DNA of 64,000 bases from Streptomyces gardneri (GTDB taxonomy: Bacteria > Actinomycetota > Actinomycetes > Streptomycetales > Streptomycetaceae). The DNA lies in assembly GCF_006539185.1 (NCBI RefSeq), contig NZ_BJMN01000019.1, forward strand, positions 1-64,000, given 5' to 3'. The notes under the pieces were generated by a model. That model made no database searches and was not told the origin of the DNA. It saw only the letters and a program-made list of their open reading frames with translations. The position numbers were made by a program, and so were the translations under genes. Numbering within the stretch: the stretch's first letter is position 1; every line of letters begins with the position of its first letter. This document shows positions 47,969 to 56,867 of this stretch, in pieces.

Positions 47969-48757
47969 TCAGAGGGAGTCGAGGACGCGGCGGCGCAGCG
48001 CGGCCGTGGCCGGTGCGTGGCGGGCGTCCCGCGACCGCGGGTGCGGCACGTCCAGGACCTCCCCGGACGCGAACAGGACGACCCGGTCGCCCAGATGGAG
48101 GGCCTCGTCCACGTCGTGCGTGACGAAGACGACGGTCGCGCCCGTGCCGCGCAGGATCTCCACGAGCAGGTCCTGCATCCCGGCGCGCGTGTGCGCGTCG
48201 AGCGCGCCGAACGGCTCGTCCATCAGGACCGTGCGGGGGCGGCCGGCCAGCGCACGGGCCAGCTGGACGCGCTGCCGCTGCCCGCCGGACAGCTGGTGCG
48301 GCAGCTTCCGCGCGTGCCCGGCGAGCCCGACCCGCTCCAGCCACTCCTCCGCCGCGCGCCGCCGCTCGGGGCGGGGGACCCGGCGGATCGCCAGCGGCAG
48401 CTCCACATTGGCGCGGACCGAGCGCCACGGCAGCAGGGCGTCGTGCTGGAAGACCAGCGCCCGGTCCGCGCCCGGCCGGATGATCGGCTCCCCGTCCTGG
48501 GTGGCCCGCCCGGCCAGCGGGGGCAGCAGCCCGGCGAGGGTGCGCAGCAGCGTCGTCTTCCCGCAGCCGGAGGGACCGACCACGGTCAGCAGCTCGCCGG
48601 GCGGGATCCGCAGCCCGGCGGGCGCGGCCACCTCCACACCGCCCGGGTGCCCGAGCAGCACGCCGTGCAGGGCGAGTTCGGCGCCGGTCTGCGGGGCGGG
48701 TTCAGCGCCGTAGCGCGGGTTCGTCGTCGTATCGGTGGACGGGCTCACGGCGCTCAT
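47969..48757 (-). CDS. sulfonate/nitrate-type ABC transporter ATPase
   Basis: 262 residues. Walker A is VVGPSGCGKTTLLRTLAGLL, the Q-loop lies in ALVFQHDALLPWRSVRANVE, the signature is LSGGQRQRVQLARALAGRP, Walker B is TVLMDEPFGALDAHTRAG and the H-loop is VVFVTHDVDEALHLGDRVVL. The ALLPWRSVRANVEL text is typical of the SsuB/TauB/NrtD group, which powers import of sulfonates, taurine, nitrate or related anions. Its ATG overlaps the permease stop by 4 nt (ATGA). The flavoprotein gene follows after 22 nt on the same strand. Confidence 0.93.
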   Translation of the reverse strand: MSAVSPSTDTTTNPRYGAEPAPQTGAELALHGVLLGHPGGVEVAAPAGLRIPPGELLTVVGPSGCGKTTLLRTLAGLLPPLAGRATQDGEPIIRPGADRALVFQHDALLPWRSVRANVELPLAIRRVPRPERRRAAEEWLERVGLAGHARKLPHQLSGGQRQRVQLARALAGRPRTVLMDEPFGALDAHTRAGMQDLLVEILRGTGATVVFVTHDVDEALHLGDRVVLFASGEVLDVPHPRSRDARHAPATAALRRRVLDSL

Positions 48758-49644
48758 GACACGGGCTCCTTCTCCCCCAAGGGGGCGGGTGAGGGCGAGG
48801 CGGCGGGGGTGCGCCGGAGGGCCGAGGCGGCCGGGGCGGCGCCGCCCGTCGCGCGGACGGGGCCGGCCGCCCCGCGTGCGACCGGGCGCGGGAGCCAGGC
48901 GGTGACGCGGCGGCCGAGCACCTCGACCGCGGTGGAGGTGAGCCAGCCGAGGACGCCGATGGTGGCCATGCCGACGAACACCCCCGGGTAGTCGACGACC
49001 GTGTAGTCCTGCCAGGTGCGGTAGCCGACCCCGTACTCGCCGGAGATCATCTCGGCCGAGATCACACAGATCCACGAGACCCCGATGCCGACCGAAAGAC
49101 CGCCGAAGATCCCCGGCAGGGAGCCCGGCAGCACCACGGAGAACAGCACCCGGAGCCGGCCGCCGCCCATGGTCAGCACGGCCTCCTCCCACACCGGGCC
49201 GAGCGCGGCCACCGCGTGCCGGGTCGACACGAGCACGGGGAAGAACGCCGCGGTGAAGGTGATGAAGACGATGCCCTGCTCGGTGGTCGGCAGGAGCAGG
49301 ATCGCCACCGGCACCAGCGCGATGGCCGGCACCGGCCGGGCCACCTCCACCAGCGGGCCGAGCAGGTCGGCGGCCCACCGGGACCGGGCGACGGCCGTCC
49401 CGGCCGCCACCCCCAGCACCGCGGCGAGGAGGAAGCCCACCACGATCCGGCGCAGGCTGCTGCCGAGGTCCTGCCAGTACACGTCGGTGCCGAGCCGGTC
49501 GGCGAGCGCCGAAGCCACCTCGCCGACCGTGGGGAACTGCTCGAACCGCAGCCACAGCGTGACGTCCAGCGCGGTCAGCAGCTGCCACACCCCGAGGGCC
49601 GCGGCGAGCGAGGCGACCCGCAGCAGCCGGCGGCCCGCGCTCAC
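48754..49644 (-). CDS. sulfonate/nitrate-type ABC transporter permease
   Basis: 296 residues from the GTG at 49644, which overlaps the stop of the substrate-binding protein by 4 nt (GTGA). Six membrane helices are visible, and the ATPase-contact loop is EEAVLTMGGGRLRVLFSVVL, the EAA-type motif of the SsuC/TauC family, followed by PGSLPGIFGGLSVGIGVSWI. A Pro/Ala-rich cytoplasmic tail of about 40 residues is unusual. It forms the channel for the substrate captured by the lipoprotein encoded upstream. Confidence 0.92.
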   Translation of the reverse strand: MSAGRRLLRVASLAAALGVWQLLTALDVTLWLRFEQFPTVGEVASALADRLGTDVYWQDLGSSLRRIVVGFLLAAVLGVAAGTAVARSRWAADLLGPLVEVARPVPAIALVPVAILLLPTTEQGIVFITFTAAFFPVLVSTRHAVAALGPVWEEAVLTMGGGRLRVLFSVVLPGSLPGIFGGLSVGIGVSWICVISAEMISGEYGVGYRTWQDYTVVDYPGVFVGMATIGVLGWLTSTAVEVLGRRVTAWLPRPVARGAAGPVRATGGAAPAASALRRTPAASPSPAPLGEKEPVS

Positions 49645-51011
49645 GACGCCGCCTTCAGCGCGTCCGCGTACCCGACGATCCGGGCACCGGGGTGAGCGGA
49701 GACGTACCGCTCGGCGCCCGAGCGGGTGACGAAGGCCCGCGGTCCCGAACCGTCCGTGACCCAGACCGCCCGGTCGGCGAACCACAGCGTCCCGGTCACC
49801 GCGTCCGGCACGTACGCCGCCCGCACCCGGTCACCGCCGCCCGCCGCCCCGACCGCCTTGAGGAGCTCCCCGGGCGTCGCGAACGACCGGGTGGTGCCCT
49901 GCCCCTTCAGCCACAGCTCGGACCGGGCGGCGTCCGCCTTCGGGTACGCGGCGTCCTTGACCGCCCGCCGCAGCGGCGCCGGATCGACGAACGCGTCCAC
50001 GTCGACGCCCTTCACCAGACCGGCGTCCTTCAGCACCGACACGTCGTCCTTCAGCGCCGCGATCAGCTCCGGGCGGAGGGCCGGGTCGAAGGTGGCGATG
50101 CCCTCGGCGCCGTTGTAGAGGTAGACCACCTCGGCGGGGAGGCCGGTCTCCTTCGCCACCGACTCGGCCGCGGCGACGGGCCGCGCCCGCAGCTCGTCCG
50201 TCGCCCGCCGCTGGGCCCGCAGGAAGTCGTCGAGGACCCCGGGCCGCCGCTGCGCGAAGCCCTCCCGGACGGTCACGCCGTGGAAGGTCGGCAGGTTCAG
50301 CTCGGCCCCGTCGTACAGGGCGGTGGCCTTGCCCTGGAAGGCGAGGAGACCCGGCCAGGCGACGAACTGCGACAGCGCGTCGACACTGCCCGCGGTCAGT
50401 GCCGAAGCACCCACGCTGGGCTGCTGGTTGAGCTTCTCCACGTCCTTGGCCGGGTCGATCCCCGCCCGCCGGAGGGCCCGGACGAGGGTGCCGTCGGCCG
50501 CCGAACCGACGCTGGTGGACACCTTCTTGCCCCGCAGGTCGTCGAGCGAGCGGAGCGGTGAACCGGGCGCCGTCACCACGGTGTTGAGCCCGCCCCGCGG
50601 GTTGTAGCCGGTCACCGAGACCAGCCGGGTCCGCTCCTTGAGCTCGACCCCGCGAGCCGCGTTGATCAGCAGCGGGAAGTCGCCCATCGAGCCGATGTCG
50701 ATCTTCCCGGCGGTCATCTGCGCGGTGATCGGGGCCCCGGTCGCGTAGTCCTGCCAGGCCACCCGGTAGGTGACGCCGTCCCGCTTCCCGCGCGCCGCGA
50801 GCTCCTCCTCGAAGTAGCCGAGGGAGCGCAGCAGGGTGCCGGCGGTGACGGTGTTGATGGTCTTCGACTGGTAGCCGACGGTCACCGTGACCGTCTTCGC
50901 GTCACCCTCGCCGTCCGCGCCGGCGGAGCCGCCGCAGGCGGTGGCCAGCGGCAGCAGGAGAGCGAGCGGAAGGGCGAGCGGGAGGAAGGGGAGGGATCTC
51001 TTGCCGTTCAT
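49641..51011 (-). CDS. ABC substrate-binding lipoprotein with an extra C-terminal domain
   Basis: 456 residues. The lipobox is LATAC after a hydrophobic signal (LPLALPLALLLPLATAC), so it is membrane-anchored. Residues ~40-345 are an SsuA/TauA/NrtA-type binding domain (VTVGYQSKTINTVTAGTLLR; GKIDIGSMGDFPLLINAARG; LRGKKVSTSVGSAADGTLVR; SVDALSQFVAWPGLLAFQGK). After the usual end, about 75 further residues (TPGELLKAVGAAGGGDRVRA; TGTLWFADRAVWVTDGSGPR; ERYVSAHPGARIVGYADALK) resemble the NosL-like fold. Single-domain relatives lack this part. It may bind a metal or a second ligand. It is the first transporter gene, directly after the ferredoxin. Confidence 0.85.
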   Translation of the reverse strand: MNGKRSLPFLPLALPLALLLPLATACGGSAGADGEGDAKTVTVTVGYQSKTINTVTAGTLLRSLGYFEEELAARGKRDGVTYRVAWQDYATGAPITAQMTAGKIDIGSMGDFPLLINAARGVELKERTRLVSVTGYNPRGGLNTVVTAPGSPLRSLDDLRGKKVSTSVGSAADGTLVRALRRAGIDPAKDVEKLNQQPSVGASALTAGSVDALSQFVAWPGLLAFQGKATALYDGAELNLPTFHGVTVREGFAQRRPGVLDDFLRAQRRATDELRARPVAAAESVAKETGLPAEVVYLYNGAEGIATFDPALRPELIAALKDDVSVLKDAGLVKGVDVDAFVDPAPLRRAVKDAAYPKADAARSELWLKGQGTTRSFATPGELLKAVGAAGGGDRVRAAYVPDAVTGTLWFADRAVWVTDGSGPRAFVTRSGAERYVSAHPGARIVGYADALKAAS

Positions 51012-51025
51012 GGGAGTTCGGCCTT

Positions 51026-51253
51026 TCACCGGAGCAGGTAGGGCATGTTGACGGTCACCGCGCCGGTGGGACACCGCGCGGCGCACGGGCCGCAGTACCA
51101 GCACTCGTCCACGTGCATGTACGCCTTGCCGTTGTCCTCGCGGATCGCGAGCGAGTCGAGCGGACACATGTCGACGCAGAGCGTGCAGCCGTCGACGCAC
51201 TTCGACTCGTCGATGGTCACGGGCACGTCGGCGCGCTGGGGGACGAGAGGCAC
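51026..51253 (-). CDS. AprB-like two-cluster ferredoxin
   Basis: 75 residues from a GTG. Two four-Cys motifs are present: C19-x3-C23-x2-C26-x3-C30-P (KCVDGCTLCVDMCPLDSLAI) and C51-x2-C54-x2-C57-x3-C61-P (ECWYCGPCAARCPTGAVTV). The sequence CWYCGPCAARCPTGAV and the end VNMPYLLR resemble the beta subunit of APS reductase (CWECYSCVKMCPQGA), which carries two [4Fe-4S] clusters. It lies 14 nt before the substrate-binding protein gene and in the same operon as the AprA-like flavoprotein, its likely partner. Confidence 0.85.
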   Translation of the reverse strand: MPLVPQRADVPVTIDESKCVDGCTLCVDMCPLDSLAIREDNGKAYMHVDECWYCGPCAARCPTGAVTVNMPYLLR

Positions 51254-51322
51254 GGCTGTCTCCAGGAAGGGGGTACGGGAAGGGGAGGTGAAGGAGAAGA
51301 GGTAGGGGCAGGGGAGGGCGGG

Positions 51323-52090
51323 TCAGAGCGAGCGGCGGAGGACGCCGCTCATGGTGATGCGGTCGCCGCGGAAGCGGATGAACTCCAGGTCCACCGGCCG
51401 CCCGTCGGGAAGGTGGGTGAGCCGCTCCAGCATCAGGACGGCCGCCCCGCGCGGCGCCTGGAGCACCGCCGCCGAATGGGCGTCGGCGTTGACGGCCTCC
51501 AGGGTGATCTCGGCGTGCCCCAGCGGGCCGCCCGTCAGCTGCTCCAGGAGCCGGAACACATCCGTGTTCTCCAGGTCGCAGCCCAGCAGTTCGGCGCCGA
51601 TGTCCATCGGCAGGTAGGACAGGTCCAGGGAGAGCGGCAGTCCGTTCAGCCGGCGCAGCCGCTCGACGCAGAGCACGTCCGCATGCTCGGGCAGGCCGAG
51701 CCGATGGGCCACCGGACCCGGCGCTCCGACCGGCCCGACGGTACGGACCTCGTTGGTGACCCTGCCGTGTTCGTGCAGGGTCTCGGCCAGCCCCTGGAGG
51801 CGCTCCAGGCCGTGCGGGAACTTCTCGCACACGACCACCGTGCCGACCCCCGGCTGCCGGGCGACGATCTGCTCGCCGCGCAGCAGGTCCAGGGCCTGCC
51901 GCACGGTGTTCCGGCTGGCCCGGAAGTCGGCGGCGAGCGCGTCCTCGAGAGGCAGGACCCCGTCGGGGAAGCCGCCCGCCAGGATCTGGTGGCGCAGCAC
52001 GTCGGCGAGCTGCCGTGCCCGGTCCGCCCGCAGACGCCGACGGCGGGCGGCGGCGAGCGGGAGGGCGGCGGAGGCGGGTTCGGCTGGCAT
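51323..52090 (-). CDS. GntR-family regulator with UTRA domain
   Basis: 255 residues. The N-terminal winged HTH is RARQLADVLRHQILAGGFPD, LPLEDALAADFRASRNTVRQ and ALDLLRGEQIVARQPGVGTV. A UTRA-type ligand domain follows (VLCVERLRRLNGLPLSLDLS; GGPLGHAEITLEAVNADAHS; AVLMLERLTHLPDGRPVDLE). It precedes the ferredoxin gene by 69 nt on the same strand and is the obvious regulator of the ABC/AprA-like unit, either in the same transcript or with its own promoter. Its ligand may be the transported compound. Confidence 0.9.
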   Translation of the reverse strand: MPAEPASAALPLAAARRRRLRADRARQLADVLRHQILAGGFPDGVLPLEDALAADFRASRNTVRQALDLLRGEQIVARQPGVGTVVVCEKFPHGLERLQGLAETLHEHGRVTNEVRTVGPVGAPGPVAHRLGLPEHADVLCVERLRRLNGLPLSLDLSYLPMDIGAELLGCDLENTDVFRLLEQLTGGPLGHAEITLEAVNADAHSAAVLQAPRGAAVLMLERLTHLPDGRPVDLEFIRFRGDRITMSGVLRRSL

Positions 52091-52263
52091 GCCACGGAAC
52101 GTAGCGGGGGACCGGCCCCGGTGGTGTTGCCGCAGTATTGCGCCACCTGACGGCCCCTCCGTACGCCTCTGACCTGCGGCGACGGCGGAAGCCTGGCGAG
52201 ATCCGCCACCTGGCCGCCCAGGTCGTGGACAGCAGAAGCCCACGATGTGGATGACCGACCCCG

Positions 52264-53202
52264 TCAGACCGCCCCGGCATCGACCTCGGCGTGCAGGGCG
52301 ACGGAGAGGTGATGGTGGAGGGCGCCGAGGACCGGCTCGTCCGGGGCGAAGAGGCCGGTGGCGAGCTTCCAGTAGCGGTGGATCACGGGACCGCCGCTCC
52401 GCGCGAGCACACCGACGAGACGGCGGCGGAAGGCCGGCGTGTCCCGTACGCCGCTCGCGCGGGCGTAGGCGGACACGAAGCAGTCCAGCGCCCCGCCGGC
52501 CCCCGGGCGCAGGCCGGCGCGCTCCTGGGAGGACGCCAGCGCGTACGCCTCGGCCAGCCCCTCGTACAGCACCACCGGCCGGTACTCCCCGTCCGGCAGC
52601 GGCGGCGCCGGACGGAACTCCGGGCGGTCGAGGCGCGGATCGGTGACCAGCTCGTGCAGCCGGGCGAAGGCCAGCACCTGCGCGGGGCTCGGCTCCCGCG
52701 GGGGCCGCGGCACCACGGAGTCGAGGACCGTCGCCACGGTACGGCCCGGCAGCCGCACCGGCAGCGTCCGCCGCCAGAACCGCGCCAGGGCGGCCGTGTC
52801 GGGCGGCGCGGCCACGGCACCGACCAGCCGAAGCCGCTCGGCGCGCTCCCCGGCCGGGCAGTCCTTGAGCAGCAGCAGGGACGCCTCGCGCCAGCGCAGC
52901 GCGGCGATTCGGGAGTCCACCTCGCGCAACTGCTCCGAGACGGCCTCCTCCAAGGCCTCGTCCAGAGCCTCGTCCCGGTCGAGCACCCGCTCCACCTCCG
53001 GCACGGGCACGTCGAGGGCGCGCAGCGAACGGATGAGCCGCAGACGGTCGAGCGCCTCGGGACCGTAGCGCCGGTGCCCACCGGAGCTGCGCCCCGTCTC
53101 GGGCAGCAGCCCGCGGTCGGAGTAGAAACGCACGGTCTTCACGGTGGCCCCCGCCCGCTCGGCGAGTTCCCCGATGCTCCACAACCCGTCGTCGTACGGC
53201 AC
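52264..53202 (-). CDS. MerR-family regulator with a long C-terminal domain
   Basis: 312 residues. The MerR HTH is WSIGELAERAGATVKTVRFY, SDRGLLPETGRSSGGHRRYG and LRLIRSLRALDVPVPEVERV. A dimerisation helix follows, then about 190 residues of unknown, mostly helical, effector domain (ALARFWRRTLPVRLPGRTVA; VVLYEGLAEAYALASSQERA), as seen in several Streptomyces MerR proteins. It is divergent from the double hydrolase gene at 53324, whose promoter has the 19-bp spacer of MerR-activated genes. The gap is 121 bp. Confidence 0.92.
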   Translation of the reverse strand: MPYDDGLWSIGELAERAGATVKTVRFYSDRGLLPETGRSSGGHRRYGPEALDRLRLIRSLRALDVPVPEVERVLDRDEALDEALEEAVSEQLREVDSRIAALRWREASLLLLKDCPAGERAERLRLVGAVAAPPDTAALARFWRRTLPVRLPGRTVATVLDSVVPRPPREPSPAQVLAFARLHELVTDPRLDRPEFRPAPPLPDGEYRPVVLYEGLAEAYALASSQERAGLRPGAGGALDCFVSAYARASGVRDTPAFRRRLVGVLARSGGPVIHRYWKLATGLFAPDEPVLGALHHHLSVALHAEVDAGAV

Positions 53203-53253
53203 GAGTCGAACCCTATGCCGGTGGCGCTGCCGGGGGACGGCCCGGGCCTTCCC

Positions 53254-53284
53254 TTGAATCTCCCCCGAGGGGAGTTCCTAGCGT
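53254..53284 (+). promoter_or_regulatory. MerR-type promoter with 19-bp spacer and internal palindrome
   Basis: The -35 is TTGAAT (53254-53259) and the -10 is TAGCGT (53279-53284), with a 19-bp spacer containing CTCCCC-CGA-GGGGAG (53260-53274). A long spacer with a dyad inside it is the hallmark of promoters that a MerR protein activates by twisting the DNA. It drives the hydrolase gene, whose ATG lies 40 nt downstream of the -10. Confidence 0.85.
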
Positions 53285-53323
53285 GGCCGCGACGCATCGC
53301 CCAGCAGTCACAAGGAGACGATC

Positions 53324-55027
53324 ATGACGGCGTTCGTGCTGGTGTCCGGCCCCTTCACCAGGGGCTGGGTGTGGGAGGAGACGGTCCGCGGGCTCCGCGC
53401 GGCGGGCGCGGAGGCGTACCCGGTGACGCTCACCGGCATGGGCGGCCGGCGAGACGACGCCGGATCCGGTACGGACCTGGGGACGCACGTGGCGGACCTG
53501 GTGCGGCTCGTCGACGGGATCGCCACGACCGACGTCGTCCTCGTCGGGCACGGCTACGGCCTCCATCCGGTCCTCGGCGCCGCCGACCGGCGACCGGAGC
53601 GCGTGGCCCGGATCGTCGCCCTCGACACGGCGCTCCCGCAGGACGGGGAGGCCGCCGTGCGCTCCGTACCCGACCCGGAGGTCCGGGCGTGGCTGGCCGA
53701 CCCGGCGGGGCCGGGCGCGGACGGCGGGCCCGTGCCGCCGCCGGCGCGCGGCGGTTGGCCGCGCTGGGGCAGTACCGAGGGCGTCCCCGCCGAGGCGCTG
53801 GACCGCCTGGAGCGGCTCGCCGCCCCGCAGCCGGCGGGTACGCTCACGCGGCCCCTGCGCCTGACCGGCGCGGCCTCCGCCCTGCCGGTCACCGGCGTCC
53901 TGTGCACCGGCAACGGGTCGAGCATCGACCTGGTCGAGATGCTGGTGGAGTCGGGCCCGCCGCAGTTCCGGGCGCTCGCCGACGCCAGGGTGTGCTTCCT
54001 CGAACTGGCCACCGGGCACTGGCCGATGCTCTCCGCCCCCGGGGAGCTCGCGGCGACGCTGCTGCGCGCGGCGGCGGGCGAGGGCCACCGGGTGAAGGCC
54101 CCGGAGCGCGCTCCCGAAGGCTCCGACGAGCGGGCCGACGGAAGCGCCGGCCAGCGAACCGACGGAAGCGCCGACGAGCCGACCGACGGGACCGCCGGCC
54201 GGCGAACCGACGGAAGCGCCGACGAGCCGACCGACGGGACCGCCGGCCCGCGCGCCGACGGAAGCGTCGACGAGCGCGCCCACGCAGCCGAAGTCCCGAC
54301 GCACCTCCTGCCGTTCCTCCTCGACCCGCCGGAGGCACCGCGCGAACGGCGGGGACGGGTCGACCTCCACCTGCCGGATGCCGACGTCCTCGGGGGCCGT
54401 CCCCGGCCGGCCGTGGTCTTCGTCCACGGCGGACCGATCGCCCCCGACCGGCGGCCCACCCCGCGCGACTCGCCGCTCTTTCTCGGATACGGCCGCTACG
54501 CGGCGAGCCTCGGCGTCGTCGGCGTGACCGTGGACCACCGGCTGCACGGCCTCGCCGACTATCCGCGGGCCGCCGAGGACCTCGCCGAGGCCGTCGGACT
54601 CGTCCGCGCCGACCCGCGCGTGGACGGGGACCGCGTCGCCCTCTGGTTCTTCTCCACCGGCGGGCTGCTCGCGGCGGACTGGCTCGCCGCGCCACCGCCG
54701 TGGCTCCGGTGCGTGGCGGCGAACTACCCCGCCTTCGCGCCGCTGCCCGGCTGGGGCGGGGTGGAGGCCCGCTTCCGCCCTGTCGACGTCCTCGGTCCGG
54801 AGTCGGCCGCGGTGCCCGTCGTCCTCACCCGGGCCGGACGCGAACACCCCGCCTTCGCGGCGACCGTCCAGGACTTCCTGGACGCCGCCGCGGAGAACGG
54901 GGTGGAGGTCGACCTCGTCGACGTACCGCTGGGTCACCACGGCTTCGAACTGACCGACCCGACCGACGCCTCCCGCGCCGCCGTGGAACGGGCGATGCGC
55001 TCCGTCCTCCGGCGGCTGCGGGCCTGA
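53324..55027 (+). CDS. two fused alpha/beta hydrolases joined by a repetitive linker
   Basis: 567 residues (AAGGAGA before the ATG). Domain one (1-~250) has FVLVSGPFTRGWVWEETVRG and VVLVGHGYGLHPVL, where the nucleophile Ser of GHSYG is replaced by Gly, so it is probably inactive. It ends with FLELATGHWPMLSAPGEL, which keeps the catalytic-type His. A linker of about 55 residues consists of eight-residue repeats (DGSADEPT DGTAGRR type). Domain two (~325-567) has the oxyanion text VVFVHGGPI, WFFSTGGLLAADWLA with the nucleophile Ser, and VPLGHHGFELTD with the His. It is probably a MerR-activated esterase or thioesterase for a foreign compound. Confidence 0.85.
   Translation: MTAFVLVSGPFTRGWVWEETVRGLRAAGAEAYPVTLTGMGGRRDDAGSGTDLGTHVADLVRLVDGIATTDVVLVGHGYGLHPVLGAADRRPERVARIVALDTALPQDGEAAVRSVPDPEVRAWLADPAGPGADGGPVPPPARGGWPRWGSTEGVPAEALDRLERLAAPQPAGTLTRPLRLTGAASALPVTGVLCTGNGSSIDLVEMLVESGPPQFRALADARVCFLELATGHWPMLSAPGELAATLLRAAAGEGHRVKAPERAPEGSDERADGSAGQRTDGSADEPTDGTAGRRTDGSADEPTDGTAGPRADGSVDERAHAAEVPTHLLPFLLDPPEAPRERRGRVDLHLPDADVLGGRPRPAVVFVHGGPIAPDRRPTPRDSPLFLGYGRYAASLGVVGVTVDHRLHGLADYPRAAEDLAEAVGLVRADPRVDGDRVALWFFSTGGLLAADWLAAPPPWLRCVAANYPAFAPLPGWGGVEARFRPVDVLGPESAAVPVVLTRAGREHPAFAATVQDFLDAAAENGVEVDLVDVPLGHHGFELTDPTDASRAAVERAMRSVLRRLRA
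54154..54249. repeat. 48-bp tandem repeat inside the hydrolase linker
   Basis: Two adjacent 48-bp units (54154-54201 and 54202-54249), each starting GCGAACCGACGGAAGCGCCG, are nearly identical and encode 16 residues. Within each, two related 24-bp halves are visible, and partial copies flank them. The length is a multiple of three, so the frame is kept. Copy number may vary between strains. Confidence 0.85.
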
Positions 55028-55044
55028 TCCGGGCTCGCGCCCGG

Positions 55045-55853
<809 letters not shown>

Positions 55854-55857
<4 letters not shown>

Positions 55858-56867
55858 AGCATGATCCCTTCGTCGGCGCGGTGGCAGGCGGCGAGTCCGT
55901 CGCCGTGCCGGGCGAGGACCGGCTTCTCCTGGGAGCAGCGCGGCACGGCGTGGGCGCAGCGCGCGGCGAAGGCGCAGCCCGGCGGCGTCTCGGCCAGGGA
56001 GACGGGCCGTCCCGGGATGGGCCGGGGCGCGGGGGCGCCCGGTTCGATGCTCGGCGTGCAGCCGAGCAGGCCGGCCGTGTACGGGTGCCGGGGCCGGTCG
56101 AAGAGCTCGTCCGTGCCCCGTGTCTCCACGATCCGGCCCGCGTACATCACGTACACGCGGTCGCAGACGGCGGCGGCCAGTTCGAGGTCGTGGGTGACGA
56201 AGAGCATGCCCGTGCCGCGCTCGGCCCGCAGACGGGTCAGGATCCGGATGATCTCCGCCTGGGTGGTGACGTCCAGGGCGGTCGTCGGCTCGTCGGCGAC
56301 GATCAGCTCGGGCTCGGAGGCGAGCGCCGCGGCGATGACCACGCGCTGGAGCATGCCGCCGGAGAACTCGTGCGGCCGACGGCGCAGGGCGCCCTTCGGA
56401 TCGCGGATGCCGACCGCTTCGAGCAGCTCCAGGGCCCGCGCGGTCGCCACTGCGGGCGGCGTGCCGACGGCGCGCAGCCCCTCGGTGAGGAAGTCGCCGA
56501 CGCGGCGGAGCGGGTTCACGGAGGCCCGCGGGTCCTGGAAGACCATGGAGACCCGCCGGGCCCGCAGTGCGGCCAGCTCCGTGCGGTTCATGGAGAGCAC
56601 GTCCCGGCCCGCGACCCGGACCTCGCCGGTCGTGCGGGCGCCGCCGGGCAGCAGTCCGAGGACGCTGCGGCAGGCCACCGACTTGCCGGAGCCGGACTCG
56701 CCGACCAGACCGACGCTCTCCCCGGCCCCGACGCGCAGGCTGACGCCGTCCAGGATCGGCCGCCCGGCGCGCCCCTCGGGGAGCCGGACGTCGAGGCCGT
56801 CGATCTCCAGGACCGGAGTCGTGCCGCTGTGGCGGTCGGTGCCGCTGTGTTCCTTCATGCCGTTCAC
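55854..56867 (-). CDS. oligopeptide ABC transporter ATPase (OppD/DppD type)
   Basis: 337 residues from a GTG at 56867 in GTGA overlap with the upstream permease stop. Walker A is VGLVGESGSGKSVACRSVLG, the Q-loop lies in SMVFQDPRASVNPLRRVGDF, the signature is FSGGMLQRVVIAAALASEP and Walker B is LIVADEPTTALDVTTQAEII. The C-terminal extension (HPYTAGLLGCTPSIEPGAPA ... CAFAARCAHAVPRC) has the Cys motif of the OppD [4Fe-4S] loop. It pairs with the following ATPase to energise uptake. Confidence 0.92.

Noticed and set aside
45115..48123. A 1000-codon plus-strand frame opposite the AprA-like gene
   Set aside because: It mirrors the codon pattern of the minus-strand flavoprotein and has no recognisable motif.
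54127..54270. The short repeats considered as a CRISPR-like or non-coding repeat array
   Set aside because: They are contiguous without spacers, multiples of three and in frame with the hydrolase linker, so they are a coding tandem repeat.
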